This document shows, one piece after another, positions 1 through 9,733 of a DNA stretch of 64,000 nt (position 1 is the stretch's first letter; every line of letters begins with the position of its first letter). This DNA is from Massilia oculi (GTDB lineage Bacteria; Pseudomonadota; Gammaproteobacteria; Burkholderiales; Burkholderiaceae_D), in contig NZ_CP029343.1 in NCBI RefSeq assembly GCF_003143515.1, positions 3,534,001-3,598,000 on the forward strand, in the 5' to 3' direction. The translations under genes and the position numbers were made by a program. The notes below the pieces were generated by a model. The model was not told where the DNA came from and did no database searches. It was given only the letters and a program-made list of their open reading frames with translations.

Positions 1-506
1 GCCCACGGCAGGACCAGGCGGCCGTCGCCACTTTCCAGCCACGCCATCACCGCCTCGTCCGAGGCCGCTGTGCCATCGAGCTCGAGCAGGCCCAGTACCT
101 GGGCGACGTCGCGGTCATCCAGCTGCGCCACCGTCTCGCCCGCCACGAACACCAGCGCGCCGGCGTCGCTCAGGTAGACCCGCTCGACCTCCGCCAGCGC
201 CTGCCCGGTCTGCAATACCAATCCCTGCTGCGGATCGGTGCGCGCGATGAAGGGCGTGGCCTCGAGGTTCACGTACACCCGCTGCGGCCCGTTCTGGAAA
301 TACCAGTTGCTGTGCTCGTCATGCAGGTAGTTGCGGTTGATGAAACCCACCAGCGCAGGATTGTTCAAGCGATCGCCCGGCACGCCCGCCCGCTGGGCCG
401 CTTCGTCGCGCATGCGCCAGCCGCCGCGCGCGTCGAGCGCGAGCCAGCCGTAGCAGTGGGGCACGTTCGGCCACTTGGCCATTGCCTGTTTTACGATATC
501 GTCCAT
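1..506 (-). CDS. Conserved protein of unknown function (3' end outside window)
   Basis: This reading frame starts with ATG at 504-506 and runs off the left edge with no stop, so about 168 residues are visible. It begins MDDIVKQAMAKWPNVPHCYG and contains the stretches GFINRNYLHDEHSNWYFQNG and PQRVYVNLEATPFIARTD. No signal peptide or membrane segment is visible, so it is probably cytoplasmic. Its start codon directly abuts the stop codon of the yheT-like gene at 507-509, so the two are very likely co-transcribed and translationally coupled. I recall similar proteins beside yheT in beta-proteobacteria, but I cannot assign a function. The coding call is firm because the codon use matches the neighbours and the junction is exact. 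Confidence 0.8.
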   Translation of the reverse strand, partial: MDDIVKQAMAKWPNVPHCYGWLALDARGGWRMRDEAAQRAGVPGDRLNNPALVGFINRNYLHDEHSNWYFQNGPQRVYVNLEATPFIARTDPQQGLVLQTGQALAEVERVYLSDAGALVFVAGETVAQLDDRDVAQVLGLLELDGTAASDEAVMAWLESGDGRLVLPW

Positions 507-1490
507 TCAGGCAGCATCGCACGGTTCGGCCGGCAACAGCGCGCGCGTGCCATTGACGGAGTCAAAGTGGTGCAGGATGCGCCGCGGCAGCCAGTCGATC
601 CGCCCCGGGAACGGGCCGACGGCAAAGCCGACGTGTCCACCCTGTTCGGGATACTCGAGCGTCACCGCGTTCGACGCCGACGTCGGCAGGTGAATGCCCG
701 GCAGGAATGGATCGTTGCGGGCATTGAGCACCAGGGTCGGCACCGTGATGGCGTGCAGCACGTGGCGGGCGCTGGCGCGATGCCAGTAGTCGTCGGTGTT
801 GCGGTAGCCGTGCAGGGGCGCCGTGACGACGTTGTCGAAGGCGTACAGATCGCGCGCCGCGAGCAGGGCGGTGCGGTCGAATAGGCCAGGAAATTGCTCC
901 AGCTTGGCCAGACACTTCGGCTTGAGCGTCTGCAGGAACATCCGGGTGTACAGCATATTGAAGCCGGACGACAGCGCTTCTCCGCCGCGCGCCAGGTCGA
1001 GCGGGGCCGATACGGCGCAGGCGGCATCGACGATCTCCGCGCCGTGGCCCGATTCGCCCAGCCAGCGCAGCAGGGCGTTACCGCCCAGCGAGACGCCGGC
1101 CGCATACAGCGCGCCTTCCCGGGATGCGCGCAGCTTGCGGACGATCCAGTCGATTTCGCTCGCGTCGCCCGAGTGGTAGAAGCGCGGCGCCAGGTTGGCT
1201 TCGCCGGAGCAGCCGCGAAAATGCGGCACCACGCCCGACCAGCCGCGTGCGGCCAGGGCCGCCATCAGGCCGCGGGCATAATGGCTGTTCGAACTGCCTT
1301 CCAGGCCATGGAACAGCACCACCAGCGGCTGGCCGGGCTGGCCATCCACGAAGTCGAGGTCGACGAAGTCGCCGTCCGCGCTGTGCCAGCGCTCGCGGCG
1401 ATAGATGACCGGCGGCCTGGCGATGCAGGTCGCTGGATAGATCGTTTGCAGGTGGCCGCCGGGCAGCCAAGCGGGAGCGGGGTAGTGCAT
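507..1490 (-). CDS. yheT: YheT-family alpha/beta hydrolase
   Basis: The product is a predicted alpha/beta-fold hydrolase of 327 residues, the usual length for the YheT/AB-hydrolase-4 family. The N-terminus reads MHYPAPAWLPGGHLQTIYPA, whose LPGGHLQT signature is typical of the family. An oxyanion-loop HGLEGSSNSHY follows, then the nucleophile elbow GVSLGGN with the catalytic serine, and late in the protein a catalytic Asp in NARNDPF and a His in QGGHVGF. The substrate is unknown; family members are thought to be esterases. The frame stays open upstream to 1820, but the ATG at 1488-1490 gives the family N-terminus. No Shine-Dalgarno site precedes this ATG. Instead it follows directly on the U-tract of a terminator-like hairpin, so expression may depend on readthrough from the zinc-finger gene upstream. 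Confidence 0.88.
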   Translation of the reverse strand: MHYPAPAWLPGGHLQTIYPATCIARPPVIYRRERWHSADGDFVDLDFVDGQPGQPLVVLFHGLEGSSNSHYARGLMAALAARGWSGVVPHFRGCSGEANLAPRFYHSGDASEIDWIVRKLRASREGALYAAGVSLGGNALLRWLGESGHGAEIVDAACAVSAPLDLARGGEALSSGFNMLYTRMFLQTLKPKCLAKLEQFPGLFDRTALLAARDLYAFDNVVTAPLHGYRNTDDYWHRASARHVLHAITVPTLVLNARNDPFLPGIHLPTSASNAVTLEYPEQGGHVGFAVGPFPGRIDWLPRRILHHFDSVNGTRALLPAEPCDAA

Positions 1491-1491
1491 G

Positions 1492-1514
1492 AAAAAGAGG
1501 CGCCATGGCGCCTC
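1492..1514 (-). terminator. Intrinsic terminator or attenuator between the zinc-finger gene and yheT
   Basis: Read on the minus strand, an 18-nt palindrome (8-bp arms GAGGCGCC/GGCGCCTC around AT) is followed by five T residues. The T-run ends one base before the ATG of the yheT-like gene. It lies 12 bases past the stop of the zinc-finger gene, as expected for its terminator, but it also occupies the space where the ribosome-binding site of the next gene should be. Confidence 0.65.
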
Positions 1515-1525
1515 ACAGGACAAAA

Positions 1526-1720
1526 TCAGTGGTGCTTGAGCACGGTGCCCGGGGCCAGGCGGTACCCGGTGCCGCAGTAGGGGCACTTGGCCTCGCCGTG
1601 GTGGTCGAAGTCGAGGAAGACGCGCGGGTGCGAGGACCACAGCGGCATGGCCGGGTTGGGGCAATAGGCCGGCAGGTCCTTGGCCGTGAGCTCCACCACA
1701 GGCATCGTCTTTTGATTCAT
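1526..1720 (-). CDS. Zinc-finger (CHCC-type) domain protein
   Basis: This is a 64-residue protein of the zf-CHCC family, related to the zinc-binding C-terminus of the mitochondrial complex I subunit NDUFS6. The metal ligands visible are Cys20, His31 and the pair Cys46-Pro-Tyr-Cys49 in the motif KCPYCGTGY. Its length and motif match the small stand-alone bacterial members, whose role is not established. It heads a short minus-strand series with the yheT-like gene and the unknown gene at the window edge, separated from them by a hairpin with a T-run. The alternative long frame that joins this region to yheT uses a different reading frame and is not the real product. Confidence 0.88.
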   Translation of the reverse strand: MNQKTMPVVELTAKDLPAYCPNPAMPLWSSHPRVFLDFDHHGEAKCPYCGTGYRLAPGTVLKHH

Positions 1721-1977
1721 CTGTTTCTCCGTCAGGCAAAAATGGGCAAGGACTGGATTTTAACGGATTCGCTCTATTGCCGAAATGACCGTAAAATAAT
1801 GCGCTCAGCATAAAGAGCAAGAGCGACGCCTGTTATATTGAGCGTCCAACCCGCGCCACATCCATCCATGCGTTTCATGTCCGACCGTTTCAAGCCTGCC
1901 GCCTGCGTCGACTTCCCGGTCGGCCGTTGCAAGAATGCCACACGTTTTGTCGTGATGCGTGCTGTGCCGCGCGCCGC

Positions 1978-2730
1978 ATGAGCGCGGTCGACAAGCCGGG
2001 CCAGCTTTCCGTCTCCATCGGCGACGCGCCGAACCGCGATGCCTGGAACGAAGGTTTCAAGACCGGCCTGCCGACCCTGTTCGGCATCGCCGCCTGGGGC
2101 CTGGTGGTCGGCATCGCCATGGTCAAGAGTGGCCTGTCCGTGCCGCAGGCGCTGGGCATGACCTTGCTGGTGTTCGCCGGCTCGGCCCAGCTGGCCTCGC
2201 TGCCGCTGATCGCCGCCCAGGCCCCGATCTGGGTCATCTTCGCCACCGCCCTGGTGGTCAACCTGCGTTTCGTGATCTTTTCTGCGCTGCTGGGGCCGCA
2301 TTTCGCCCACTTGCCGTGGCGGCAGCGCTTTTATCTCGGTTATATCTCGGGCGACCTGACCGTCGCGTTGTTCCTGCAGCGCTATCCAACGCTGGAGCCG
2401 GTGGCGGGCAAGCTCTCTTACCTGAAGGGGCTGATGTATCCGAACTGGTTCGCCTGGCAGATCGGATCCATCATCGGCATTTTCCTGGGCAGCGCGGTGC
2501 CGGCCGAATGGGGACTTGGCTTCGCCGGCACCCTGGCCATCCTGTGCATCATGGTGCCGCTGATGATCAACAACGCGGCCCTGTGCGGCGTGCTGGTGGC
2601 GGCCGCGATCTCGGTGCTGGCCTACGACCTGCCGTACAAGTTGGGGCTGCTGCTGGCGGTGCTGGTTGGAATGGTCACCGCGATGGTGATCGAAGAAACG
2701 CTGGCGAAAGCGAAGGTGCGCCGTGGCTGA
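1978..2730 (+). CDS. azlC: AzlC-family branched-chain amino acid exporter, large subunit
   Basis: This 250-residue inner-membrane protein belongs to the AzlC/YgaZ family, which exports branched-chain amino acids with the small partner AzlD. The sequence shows an N-terminal cytoplasmic stretch, then the family block GFKTGLPTLFGIAAWGLVVG and several hydrophobic helices, including one with LVFAGSAQLASLPL and one with LVVNLRFVIFSALLGPHF; both are characteristic. I chose the ATG at 1978, giving MSAVDKPG, although the frame is open upstream to 1927. The last 8 bases overlap the GTG start of the next gene, so the two subunits are translationally coupled. The substrate is inferred from the family; valine, leucine, isoleucine or methionine are possible. 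Confidence 0.9.
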   Translation: MSAVDKPGQLSVSIGDAPNRDAWNEGFKTGLPTLFGIAAWGLVVGIAMVKSGLSVPQALGMTLLVFAGSAQLASLPLIAAQAPIWVIFATALVVNLRFVIFSALLGPHFAHLPWRQRFYLGYISGDLTVALFLQRYPTLEPVAGKLSYLKGLMYPNWFAWQIGSIIGIFLGSAVPAEWGLGFAGTLAILCIMVPLMINNAALCGVLVAAAISVLAYDLPYKLGLLLAVLVGMVTAMVIEETLAKAKVRRG

Positions 2731-3067
2731 TTGGGAAATCTGGGTCGTGATCGGCGTGCTGTGCGTGGCCACCGCCGCCACCCGCAGTTCGTTCTGGATG
2801 ATCGGCCACCGCGTGACGATCCCGCCACGGGTGCAGGAAATGCTGCGCTATGCCCCGGCCTGCGCACTGGCGGCCATCATCGGGCCCGACTTCCTGATCG
2901 ATACGCAGGGCGAAGTCCAGTTCACGCTGGCGAATCCGAAGCTGCTGGCCGGCGTCGCCGCGTTCGCCTTTTATCTATGGCGCCGTAACATGCTGCTGAC
3001 GATTTTATTCGGCATGCTTGTATTTACGATATTGCGTGTACTCCACGTCTTCGGCACCGTCAGCTAG
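2723..3067 (+). CDS. azlD: AzlD-family branched-chain amino acid exporter, small subunit
   Basis: This 114-residue membrane protein has about four hydrophobic segments and the family pattern of AzlD/YgaH: an N-terminal helix VIGVLCVATAATRSSFWMIG, then RVQEMLRYAPACALAAII, and a C-terminal pair of helices. The start is GTG at 2723-2725, inside the end of azlC; the 8-base overlap supports this start and tight coupling. It is the obligate partner of AzlC for amino-acid export. Directly after the gene lies a perfect 14-bp palindrome (3065-3078, TAGCAGGCCTGCTA) that could be an operator or processing site ahead of pgk. Confidence 0.9.
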   Translation: MADWEIWVVIGVLCVATAATRSSFWMIGHRVTIPPRVQEMLRYAPACALAAIIGPDFLIDTQGEVQFTLANPKLLAGVAAFAFYLWRRNMLLTILFGMLVFTILRVLHVFGTVS

Positions 3068-3118
3068 CAGGCCTGCTAATGTACAATGACGTTTTTTCAC
3101 TATTGCCACGCCGACCAA

Positions 3119-4321
<1,203 letters not shown>

Positions 4322-4339
4322 GAAACTGCTTGAGACCCT

Positions 4340-4366
4340 AGCGCAGCCAGTCTGCGCTTTGTTTTT
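4340..4366 (+). terminator. Intrinsic terminator after pgk
   Basis: A 7-bp stem AGCGCAG/CTGCGCT with loop CCAGT is followed by TTGTTTTT. It lies 18 bases past the pgk stop and 15 bases before pyk. Confidence 0.75.
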
Positions 4367-4381
4367 ATACAAGGACAATCC

Positions 4382-5830
4382 ATGTACCGTGGCACCAAGA
4401 TCGTCGCAACCATCGGCCCTGCTTCGACCGATTTCGATATTCTCGTCAAAATGATCCGCGCCGGCGTCGATGTCGTGCGCCTGAACTTCTCGCACGGGAA
4501 GGCGCAGGACCATATCGATCGCGCGAACTTGGTACGCCGCGCCGCCGCGGAATGCGGCCGCGAAGTGGCCATCATGGCCGATATGCAGGGTCCGAAGATC
4601 CGCGTCGGCAAGTTTGAGGAAGGCAAGATCGTCCTGAACAATGGTGACCGCTTCATCCTGGATGCCAAGTGGGGCGATAACGGCGAGCTGGGCAACCAGG
4701 AACGCGTGGGCCTGGATTACAAGGCGCTGCCGCGCGACGTCAAGCCGGGCGACAAGCTGCTGCTGAACGATGGCCTGATCGTGCTGATCGTCGACCGCGT
4801 CGTCGGTCACGAGATCTTCACGACGGTGAAGGTTGGCGGCGACCTGTCGAACAACAAGGGCATCAACCGCCAGGGCGGCGGCCTGACCGCGCCGGCGCTG
4901 ACCTCCAAGGACATGGAAGACATCAAGACCGCGATGAGCTTCCAGGCCGACTACCTCGCCATCTCGTTCCCGAAAAGCGCGACCGATATGGAAATGGCGC
5001 GCCAGCTGGCGAATATCGCCGGCGAGCCGTATGGCCACAAGCCGATGATGATCGCCAAGATCGAGCGCGCCGAAGCGATTCCGCTGCTGCAAGAGATCCT
5101 GGATGCGTCGGACGGCATCATGGTCGCCCGCGGCGACCTGGCGGTCGAAGTCGGCAACGCCGCCGTGCCGGCGCTGCAGAAGCGCATGATCCGCATGGCG
5201 CGCGATTCGAACAAGCTGGCCATTACCGCGACCCAAATGATGGAGTCGATGATCGTCAACGCCGTGCCGACCCGCGCCGAAGTGTCCGACGTGGCCAACG
5301 CCGTGCTGGACGGCACCGACGCCGTCATGACTTCGGCCGAGACCGCATCGGGCAAGTACCCGATCGAGACCGTCGAAATGATGGCCGCGATCTGCGTCGA
5401 AGCCGAGCAGTCCGAATACAACAAGATCGACGTCGACTTCCTGAACAAGCAGTTCACCCGCATCGACCAGACCATTGCCTATGGCACGCTGTTCACCGCC
5501 CACCACCTGGCGGTGAAGGCGATCGTGGCGCTGACCGAGTCGGGTTCGACCGCCCTGTGGATGAGCCGTCACAGCATCGACACCCCGATCTTCGCCCTGA
5601 CCCCGCTGCAGGCGACGCAGCGCAAGGCGTCGCTGTACCGCAATGTGCGAGCATTCAATCTGCCGCAGGAAGGCGGCAGCCACGCCGTGCTGCGCAAGGC
5701 CGAGGAACTCTTGATGAAAGAAGGGTTCGTACGCAAGGGCGACCTGATCGTCGTCACCTGGGGCTCGCCGATGGGCCAGGCCGGTGGCACCAATGCGCTC
5801 AAGATCGTGCGCGTTGGCGAGTTTGATTAA
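4382..5830 (+). CDS. pyk: Pyruvate kinase
   Basis: Pyruvate kinase converts phosphoenolpyruvate plus ADP to pyruvate plus ATP, the last step of glycolysis. The protein is 482 residues, normal for the bacterial enzyme. Visible landmarks are the N-terminal KIVATIGPAS, the substrate-binding RLNFSHG, the active-site helix MIAKIERAEAI with its catalytic lysine, the metal-site region MVARGDLAVEVG, and PTRAEVSDVANAVLDGTDA. The B domain lies near residues 70-170, and the C-terminal domain, which in this family binds effectors, begins near 340. The gene lies 60 bases after pgk, beyond a terminator. An open antisense frame over this gene is a composition artefact. Confidence 0.97.
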   Translation: MYRGTKIVATIGPASTDFDILVKMIRAGVDVVRLNFSHGKAQDHIDRANLVRRAAAECGREVAIMADMQGPKIRVGKFEEGKIVLNNGDRFILDAKWGDNGELGNQERVGLDYKALPRDVKPGDKLLLNDGLIVLIVDRVVGHEIFTTVKVGGDLSNNKGINRQGGGLTAPALTSKDMEDIKTAMSFQADYLAISFPKSATDMEMARQLANIAGEPYGHKPMMIAKIERAEAIPLLQEILDASDGIMVARGDLAVEVGNAAVPALQKRMIRMARDSNKLAITATQMMESMIVNAVPTRAEVSDVANAVLDGTDAVMTSAETASGKYPIETVEMMAAICVEAEQSEYNKIDVDFLNKQFTRIDQTIAYGTLFTAHHLAVKAIVALTESGSTALWMSRHSIDTPIFALTPLQATQRKASLYRNVRAFNLPQEGGSHAVLRKAEELLMKEGFVRKGDLIVVTWGSPMGQAGGTNALKIVRVGEFD

Positions 5831-5955
5831 AGGGAATCGACGAGTAGCCTGAGACGCGAACAGCGGCATTTGCCAGGCGCTGTCCAGGACGGACGGCGCC
5901 GCGCTCGGCATTCGGGATTCCCGGACAAGTTTCTTTATTGTTTTGGAGTACAACC

Positions 5956-7020
5956 ATGGCACTCGTATCATTGCGTCAATTGCTGGACCACGCCGCCGAA
6001 AACGGCTACGGCCTGCCGGCATTCAACGTCAACAACCTGGAGCAGGTGCAGGCCATCATGGCCGCCGCCGATGCCGCCAACAGCCCGGTCATCATGCAGG
6101 CCTCGGCCGGCGCGCGCAAATATGCGGGCGAAGCCTTCCTGCGTCACCTGATCGACGCCGCCGTCGAAGCCTACCCGCACATCCCGGTCGTCATGCACCA
6201 GGACCACGGGCAGTCGCCGGCCGTCTGCATGGCCGCGATCCGTTCGGGCTTCTCGTCGGTGATGATGGACGGCTCGCTCGAAGCCGACGGCAAGAGCGTC
6301 GCCAGCTATGAATATAACGTGCAGGTGTCGCAAGAAGTCGTCAAGTTCGCGCACTCGATCGGCGTGACCGTCGAAGCCGAACTCGGCGTGCTCGGTTCGC
6401 TGGAGACGATGCAGGGCGACAAGGAAGACGGCCACGGCGCGGATGGCAAGATGACCCGCGAACAGCTGCTGACCGACGTCGACCAGGCGGCCGACTTCGT
6501 CAAGCGCACCCAGTGCGACGCGTTAGCGATCGCCATTGGAACCTCGCACGGCGCCTACAAGTTCACGCGCAAGCCGACCGGCGACATCCTGGCGATCGAC
6601 CGCATCAAGGAAATCCACGCCCGCATCCCCAACACCCACCTGGTGATGCACGGCTCGTCGTCGGTGCCGCAAGAGCTGCTGGCCATCATCCGCGAATTCG
6701 GCGGCGACATGAAGGAAACCTATGGCGTGCCGGTCGAAGAGATTCAAGAGGGCATCAAGCACGGTGTCCGCAAGATCAATATTGACACCGACATCCGCCT
6801 GGCGATGACGGCCGCGATCCGCAAATACATGTTCCAGAACCCGTCGAAGTTCGACCCGCGCGACTACCTGAAGCCGGCGCGCGAAGCGGCGATGGAAGTG
6901 TGCAAGGCGCGCTTCCTGGCGTTCGGCTGCGAAGGCCAGGCGGGCAAGATCAAGCCGATCCCGCTGGACAAGATGGCCGAGCGCTACAAGGCCGGCGAAC
7001 TGGCGCAGATCGTCCAATAA
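5956..7020 (+). CDS. fba: Class II fructose-1,6-bisphosphate aldolase
   Basis: This zinc-dependent aldolase cleaves fructose 1,6-bisphosphate to dihydroxyacetone phosphate and glyceraldehyde 3-phosphate. The protein has 354 residues, as in the CbbA/Calvin-type class II enzymes of beta-proteobacteria. The block HQDHG at 81-85 holds the catalytic Asp and a zinc His; [22 protein letters not shown] and INIDTD supply further metal and phosphate contacts. A GGAG Shine-Dalgarno seven bases upstream fixes the ATG at 5956 rather than the TTG at 5938. It is followed immediately by a terminator. With pgk and pyk it forms a glycolysis block just ahead of the purine genes. Confidence 0.96.
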   Translation: MALVSLRQLLDHAAENGYGLPAFNVNNLEQVQAIMAAADAANSPVIMQASAGARKYAGEAFLRHLIDAAVEAYPHIPVVMHQDHGQSPAVCMAAIRSGFSSVMMDGSLEADGKSVASYEYNVQVSQEVVKFAHSIGVTVEAELGVLGSLETMQGDKEDGHGADGKMTREQLLTDVDQAADFVKRTQCDALAIAIGTSHGAYKFTRKPTGDILAIDRIKEIHARIPNTHLVMHGSSSVPQELLAIIREFGGDMKETYGVPVEEIQEGIKHGVRKINIDTDIRLAMTAAIRKYMFQNPSKFDPRDYLKPAREAAMEVCKARFLAFGCEGQAGKIKPIPLDKMAERYKAGELAQIVQ

Positions 7021-7040
7021 GTCGGATTGCCGGCTTTTTT
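7020..7040 (+). terminator. Intrinsic terminator after fba
   Basis: A 6-bp stem (7020-7025 with 7030-7035, one G-T pair) with loop ATTG is followed by six T residues. It begins on the last base of the fba stop codon. Confidence 0.75.
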
Positions 7041-7086
7041 GACGTAAAATATCGTATTGGACAGGCCAACCAGGCCTGACTTTCTC

Positions 7087-7110
7087 AACCGGCGGCCTTT
7101 GTCGCCGGTT
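7087..7110 (+). promoter_or_regulatory. Hairpin in the leader of purC
   Basis: Perfect 8-bp arms AACCGGCG/CGCCGGTT surround an 8-base loop. The hairpin ends 22 bases before the purC start and lacks a T-run, so it is not an obvious terminator. It could protect the 5' end or influence translation; no purine-riboswitch core is visible. Confidence 0.4.
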
Positions 7111-7132
7111 TCCGCTTTCCTGATAGCCATCT

Positions 7133-8029
7133 ATGAACAGCCTCTACCAATCCTCCATCCAGTCCCTGCCACTGCTCGGTCACGGCAAGGTGCGCGATAA
7201 CTACGCCGTCGGCGACGACAAGATCCTGATCGTCACCACCGACCGCCTGTCGGCCTTCGACGTGGTCATGAACGAGCCGATCCCGGGCAAGGGCATGGTG
7301 CTGAACCAGATGAGCGATTTCTGGTTCGAGAAGCTCGGCCACATCGTGCCGAACCACCTGACCGGCGTGGCGCCGGAAAGCGTGGTCGCCGAGAACGAGG
7401 TGGAGCAGGTCCGTGGCCGCGCCGTCGTGGCCAAGCGCCTCAAGCCGATCATGGTCGAAGCCGTCGTGCGCGGCTACATCATCGGCTCGGGCTGGAAAGA
7501 CTATCAGCAAAGCGGCGCGATCTGCGGCATCCAGCTGCCAGCCGGCCTGCGCCAGGCCGACAAGCTGCCGGAACCGCTGTTCACCCCGGCCGCCAAGGCC
7601 GATATCGGCGAGCACGACGAAAACATCTCGTTCGCCGAGATGGAACAGCGCATCGGCGCCGAACTGGCCGCCAAGATGCGCGAAGTCAGTATCAAGCTCT
7701 ATAGCGCCGCCGCCGAATATGCTGCCACCAGGGGCATCATCATCGCCGACACCAAGTTCGAATTCGGCCTCGATGAAAACGGCGTGATGCACCTGATGGA
7801 CGAAGTCCTGACCGCCGACTCGTCGCGCTTCTGGCCGGCCGATTCGTACGCGCCGGGCATGTCGCCGCCGTCGTTCGACAAGCAGTTCGTGCGCGATTAC
7901 CTGGAAACCCTGACCGACTGGGGCAAGACCGCACCGGCGCCGAACCTGCCGGCGGACGTCATCGAGAAAACCCAGGCCAAGTATTTCGAGGCCATCGAAC
8001 GCCTGACCGGCGAGAAGCTGAAGGCATAA
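7133..8029 (+). CDS. purC: Phosphoribosylaminoimidazole-succinocarboxamide synthase
   Basis: SAICAR synthase joins CAIR and aspartate using ATP in de novo purine synthesis. The protein has 298 residues, the long type seen in Burkholderiales and yeast rather than the roughly 237-residue E. coli type. Recognisable segments are the N-terminal [11 protein letters not shown] nucleotide loop, [27 protein letters not shown] and DTKFEFG followed by the metal-binding [13 protein letters not shown]. purE starts four bases after its stop, and purK and tsaC follow with similar tiny gaps, so this is the first gene of a four-gene operon. It has its own leader after the fba terminator, consistent with a separate promoter that I cannot pinpoint. 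Confidence 0.97.
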   Translation: MNSLYQSSIQSLPLLGHGKVRDNYAVGDDKILIVTTDRLSAFDVVMNEPIPGKGMVLNQMSDFWFEKLGHIVPNHLTGVAPESVVAENEVEQVRGRAVVAKRLKPIMVEAVVRGYIIGSGWKDYQQSGAICGIQLPAGLRQADKLPEPLFTPAAKADIGEHDENISFAEMEQRIGAELAAKMREVSIKLYSAAAEYAATRGIIIADTKFEFGLDENGVMHLMDEVLTADSSRFWPADSYAPGMSPPSFDKQFVRDYLETLTDWGKTAPAPNLPADVIEKTQAKYFEAIERLTGEKLKA

Positions 8030-8033
8030 GCAG

Positions 8034-8531
8034 ATGAGCGAGCAGAACAAGCCGCTGGTCGGCGTCATCATGGGTTCCTCGTCCGACTGGGACGTGATGC
8101 AGAATGCCGTGGCCATCCTGAAGCAGTTCGGCGTGCCGTTCGAAGCGCAGGTGATCTCGGCCCACCGCATGCCGGACGAGATGTTCACCTATGCCGAACA
8201 AGCGCGTCGCCGCGGCCTGCGCGCCATCATCGCCGGCGCCGGCGGCGCGGCCCACTTGCCTGGCATGGTGGCCGCCAAGACCATCGTGCCGGTGCTGGGC
8301 GTGCCGGTGCCGTCGAAATACCTGCGCGGCGAGGATTCGCTGCTGTCGATCGTGCAGATGCCGAAAGGCGTGCCGGTGTCGACCTTCGCCATCGGCGAAG
8401 CCGGCGCCGCCAACGCGGCCCTGACCGCGGTGGCCATCATCGCCGCGGGCGACGACGCGTTGGCCGACAAGCTGGAGCAGTTCCGCCGCGACCAGACCGC
8501 CGCCGCCCAGGCCATGACTCTTCCCCTGTAA
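8034..8531 (+). CDS. purE: N5-carboxyaminoimidazole ribonucleotide mutase (class I PurE)
   Basis: PurE moves the carboxyl group of N5-CAIR to C4 to give CAIR, the substrate of PurC. The protein has 165 residues, typical of the octameric class I enzyme. The loop GSSSDW (14-19) and the SAHR motif (42-45) with its catalytic histidine are intact, as is [12 protein letters not shown]. Four bases separate it from purC and four from purK, so all three act on adjacent pathway steps from one transcript. The presence of purK confirms that it is the N5-CAIR mutase form and not the direct carboxylase. Confidence 0.97.
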   Translation: MSEQNKPLVGVIMGSSSDWDVMQNAVAILKQFGVPFEAQVISAHRMPDEMFTYAEQARRRGLRAIIAGAGGAAHLPGMVAAKTIVPVLGVPVPSKYLRGEDSLLSIVQMPKGVPVSTFAIGEAGAANAALTAVAIIAAGDDALADKLEQFRRDQTAAAQAMTLPL

Positions 8532-8535
8532 GTCG

Positions 8536-9732
8536 ATGACTCAACCCGCATTGTCCCCAATCCTCCCATCCGCCGATCCGTCGACCTGGCTTGGCGTGAT
8601 GGGCGGCGGCCAGCTCGGTCGCATGTTCGCCCACGCCGCCCAGGCCATGGGCTACAAGGTCGCCGTGCTCGAGCCGAGCGCCGATTGCCCGGCCGGCCAG
8701 GTGGCCGACCGCACCATCGAAGGCGATTACACCGATGGCGACGCCCTGGCCGAACTGGCGGCGCTGTGCGCGGCCGTTACCACCGAATTCGAGAACGTCC
8801 CCGCCGACAGCCTGGCGCAGCTCGCAGCAAGCAGCTTTGTCGCGCCATCGAGCCTGTGCGTGCAGATCGCGCAAGACCGCATCCTCGAGAAGAAGTTCTT
8901 CGTCGACTGCGCGCCGACCTCGAAGGTGATGCCGGCCCCGCACAAGACCATCGCCTCGCATGCCGATATCGATGCCATCGGCGAAGACCTGCTGCCGGGC
9001 ATCCTCAAGACCGTGCGCATGGGCTACGACGGCAAGGGCCAGGTCCGCGTGCGTTCGCGCGAGGACGTGCGCGCCGCCTTCGACAGCATGGATGGCGTGA
9101 CCTGCCTGCTCGAGAAGATGCTGCCGCTGGCCTACGAGGTCTCGGTGCTGACCGCGCGCGGCCACGATGGCGAGTCCGTCGTGTATCCGATCGCCGAGAA
9201 CGTGCACCGCGACGGCATCCTGTTCACCACCACCGTGCCGGGACCGAACGTGTCCGCGGCCTGCGCCAGGCAGGCCCAGGACGCGGCGCGCGCCATCGTC
9301 GCCCAGCTGGGTTACGTCGGCGTGCTGTGCATCGAGTTCTTCGTGCTGGATGACGGCACCCTGGTCGTCAACGAGATGGCGCCGCGTCCGCACAACAGCG
9401 GCCACTACACGATCGATGCCTGCATCACCAGCCAGTTCGCGCAACAGGTGCGTGCGATGGCGCGCCTGCCGCTGGGCGACGTGCGCCAGCATTCGGCCTC
9501 CGTCATGCTCAACATCCTGGGCGATGTCTGGTTCGAAGGCGCTAGCGAAGACGCACGCGAGCCGGCCTGGGACCGGGTCTTGGGCCTGCCTGGCGCCAAC
9601 CTGCACCTGTACGGCAAGAACGACCCGCGCCGCGGCCGCAAGATGGGCCACGTAACCTTCGTGGCGCCGACGCTGGCCGAGGCGCAGGACAGCCTGCGCG
9701 CCGCCTGCGCGATCCTGGGAATCGAGCCCTGA
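8536..9732 (+). CDS. purK: N5-carboxyaminoimidazole ribonucleotide synthase
   Basis: PurK uses ATP and bicarbonate to carboxylate AIR to N5-CAIR, which PurE then rearranges. The protein has 398 residues and an ATP-grasp fold: an N-terminal Rossmann-like part with [17 protein letters not shown], a central ATP-grasp region with [12 protein letters not shown] and the metal-binding [13 protein letters not shown], and a C-terminal lid. Its gene starts four bases after purE, and its TGA is followed one base later by the ATG of tsaC, so translation is probably coupled along the operon. Confidence 0.97.
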   Translation: MTQPALSPILPSADPSTWLGVMGGGQLGRMFAHAAQAMGYKVAVLEPSADCPAGQVADRTIEGDYTDGDALAELAALCAAVTTEFENVPADSLAQLAASSFVAPSSLCVQIAQDRILEKKFFVDCAPTSKVMPAPHKTIASHADIDAIGEDLLPGILKTVRMGYDGKGQVRVRSREDVRAAFDSMDGVTCLLEKMLPLAYEVSVLTARGHDGESVVYPIAENVHRDGILFTTTVPGPNVSAACARQAQDAARAIVAQLGYVGVLCIEFFVLDDGTLVVNEMAPRPHNSGHYTIDACITSQFAQQVRAMARLPLGDVRQHSASVMLNILGDVWFEGASEDAREPAWDRVLGLPGANLHLYGKNDPRRGRKMGHVTFVAPTLAEAQDSLRAACAILGIEP

Positions 9733-9733
9733 G

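Noticed and set aside
507..1820. One 437-residue protein joining yheT to the upstream region
   Set aside because: The part before 1490 overlaps the clear zinc-finger gene in another frame and does not resemble any family start; the YheT N-terminus begins at 1490.
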